A DNA stretch of 5,807 nt from Nitrospinota bacterium. GTDB lineage: Bacteria > Tectomicrobia > Entotheonellia > J063. Position 1 is the stretch's first letter. Every line of letters starts with the position of its first letter. A program made the position numbers and the translations under genes. This document shows positions 5,331 through 5,807 of the stretch, one piece after another. A model generated the notes under the pieces. That model was not told the origin of the DNA, did not search any database, and saw only the letters and a list, made by a program, of their open reading frames with translations. The DNA lies in assembly GCA_003696125.1 (NCBI GenBank), contig RFHZ01000375.1, forward strand, positions 1 through 5,807, given 5' to 3'.

Positions 5331-5807
5331 CTACGCATAGACGCCGTCGGGCAAGGGGATGGCAACGGCCGGATGATGGCGGGAAGGGGGGGCGAGCCGG
5401 TAGGTAGCCTCTTCCCCCTCTCCCTGCTTTTCGACAACACCGAGGCGCACGAGGCTTTCAAGGCAGTACGGTATCGCCAGGTTTACCGTCTCTGGAGCAT
5501 AGAGAAAGCTCTTCCCGAGCTGCGAGAACCAGTGGTACAGATCGGTCAGCAGGAGGCGGGCCTCCTGGGCAATGCGCGCTTCGCTCTTGGTCGCAGCCGG
5601 ATCGCGCTCCTCCAGGGAGACGATTGCCCCCACGGTCAGCAACGAGGCGCAGAGGAGCTGGTTCTCTAAGGCGGTGATGTGCGTGTTGAGCACGGCCATG
5701 TTCTCCCCCTGCTTGGCGGAAAGGGTGGTACGATAGGAGACGAGGTGGAGCTTTCTATCCGCGCTTTTCAGAAGATTGTAGCGCCAGGCATGGTAGGAGG
5801 CCATGGC
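5331..5807 (-). CDS. Unidentified protein, C-terminal part (runs off the right edge)
   Basis: The minus-strand frame is open from the window edge to a TAG at 5331-5333, giving 159 visible residues. A Met occurs at the second visible codon, but the frame is open before it, so the real start is probably outside. The protein is predicted soluble and helical: a basic stretch (WRYNLLKSADRKLHL), a hydrophobic helix (LENQLLCASLLTVGAIVSL), then helical segments ending in YCLESLVRLGVVEKQGEGEEATYRL, which resembles a helix plus beta-wing. One weak thought is the C-terminal domain of a PlsB-like glycerol-3-phosphate acyltransferase, from overall pattern only, without the YYRNN-type end seen in E. coli PlsB; a winged-helix tail is another. 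Neither is established. Coding is supported by length, ordinary composition and the lack of a convincing + strand gene opposite. It converges on livF with only 6 bp between stop codons. Confidence 0.6.
   Translation of the reverse strand, partial: AMASYHAWRYNLLKSADRKLHLVSYRTTLSAKQGENMAVLNTHITALENQLLCASLLTVGAIVSLEERDPAATKSEARIAQEARLLLTDLYHWFSQLGKSFLYAPETVNLAIPYCLESLVRLGVVEKQGEGEEATYRLAPPSRHHPAVAIPLPDGVYA

Noticed and set aside
5373-5669. 98-codon + strand frame opposite the right-hand gene
   Set aside because: The minus-strand frame is longer, open to the edge and more protein-like in composition; the + frame has no recognisable motif.
1-5807. CRISPR array, tRNA/rRNA gene, insertion sequence or phage gene
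   Set aside because: No regularly spaced repeats, tRNA-like clover sequence, transposase motifs or phage-like proteins were seen on either strand.

Overview
The window is GC-rich and densely packed. It holds one nearly complete gene module: a five-gene high-affinity branched-chain amino acid-type (HAAT/Liv) ABC importer on the + strand. Upstream, on the same strand, is the 3' end of a MarR-type regulator. Downstream and convergent is the C-terminal part of a gene I could not identify. The substrate-binding protein has a twin-arginine signal and no lipobox, which points to a Gram-negative cell with a periplasm. Codon use and protein style resemble Deltaproteobacteria/Desulfobacterota or NC10-like lineages, but this is an impression by eye and not a placement.

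Layout. 1-315: 3' part of a MarR-family regulator with a four-cysteine tail; its DNA-binding half lies outside the window. 316-434: gap with a candidate sigma70-type promoter whose -35 overlaps the regulator's stop codon. 435-1763: Tat-exported periplasmic binding protein. 1764-1849: gap dominated by a 59-nt near-perfect inverted repeat that ends just before the livH ribosome binding site. 1850-2725 and 2728-3765: the two permeases, LivH and LivM, 2 bp apart. 3766-3871: gap opening with a 20-bp perfect palindrome (REP-like) at the livM stop, then an AT-richer stretch and a strong livG ribosome binding site. 3872-4615 and 4617-5324: the ATPases LivG and LivF, 1 bp apart. 5331-5807: minus-strand C-terminal coding region, separated from livF by only 6 bp.

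How the genes work together. The binding protein would capture an amino acid-like or small organic acid/aromatic ligand in the periplasm. It would deliver the ligand to a LivH-LivM channel driven by a LivG-LivF ATPase pair. The ATPases look asymmetric: one composite site keeps all canonical motifs, while the other combines a non-canonical LivG signature with a LivF Q-loop Glu and no switch His. The adjacent MarR-type gene is a plausible regulator, but no operator could be demonstrated. The system itself is a known family. The less ordinary signals are the cysteine tail of the regulator, the two intergenic palindromic structures, and the strength of the ATPase asymmetry. I do not see a wholly new system here.
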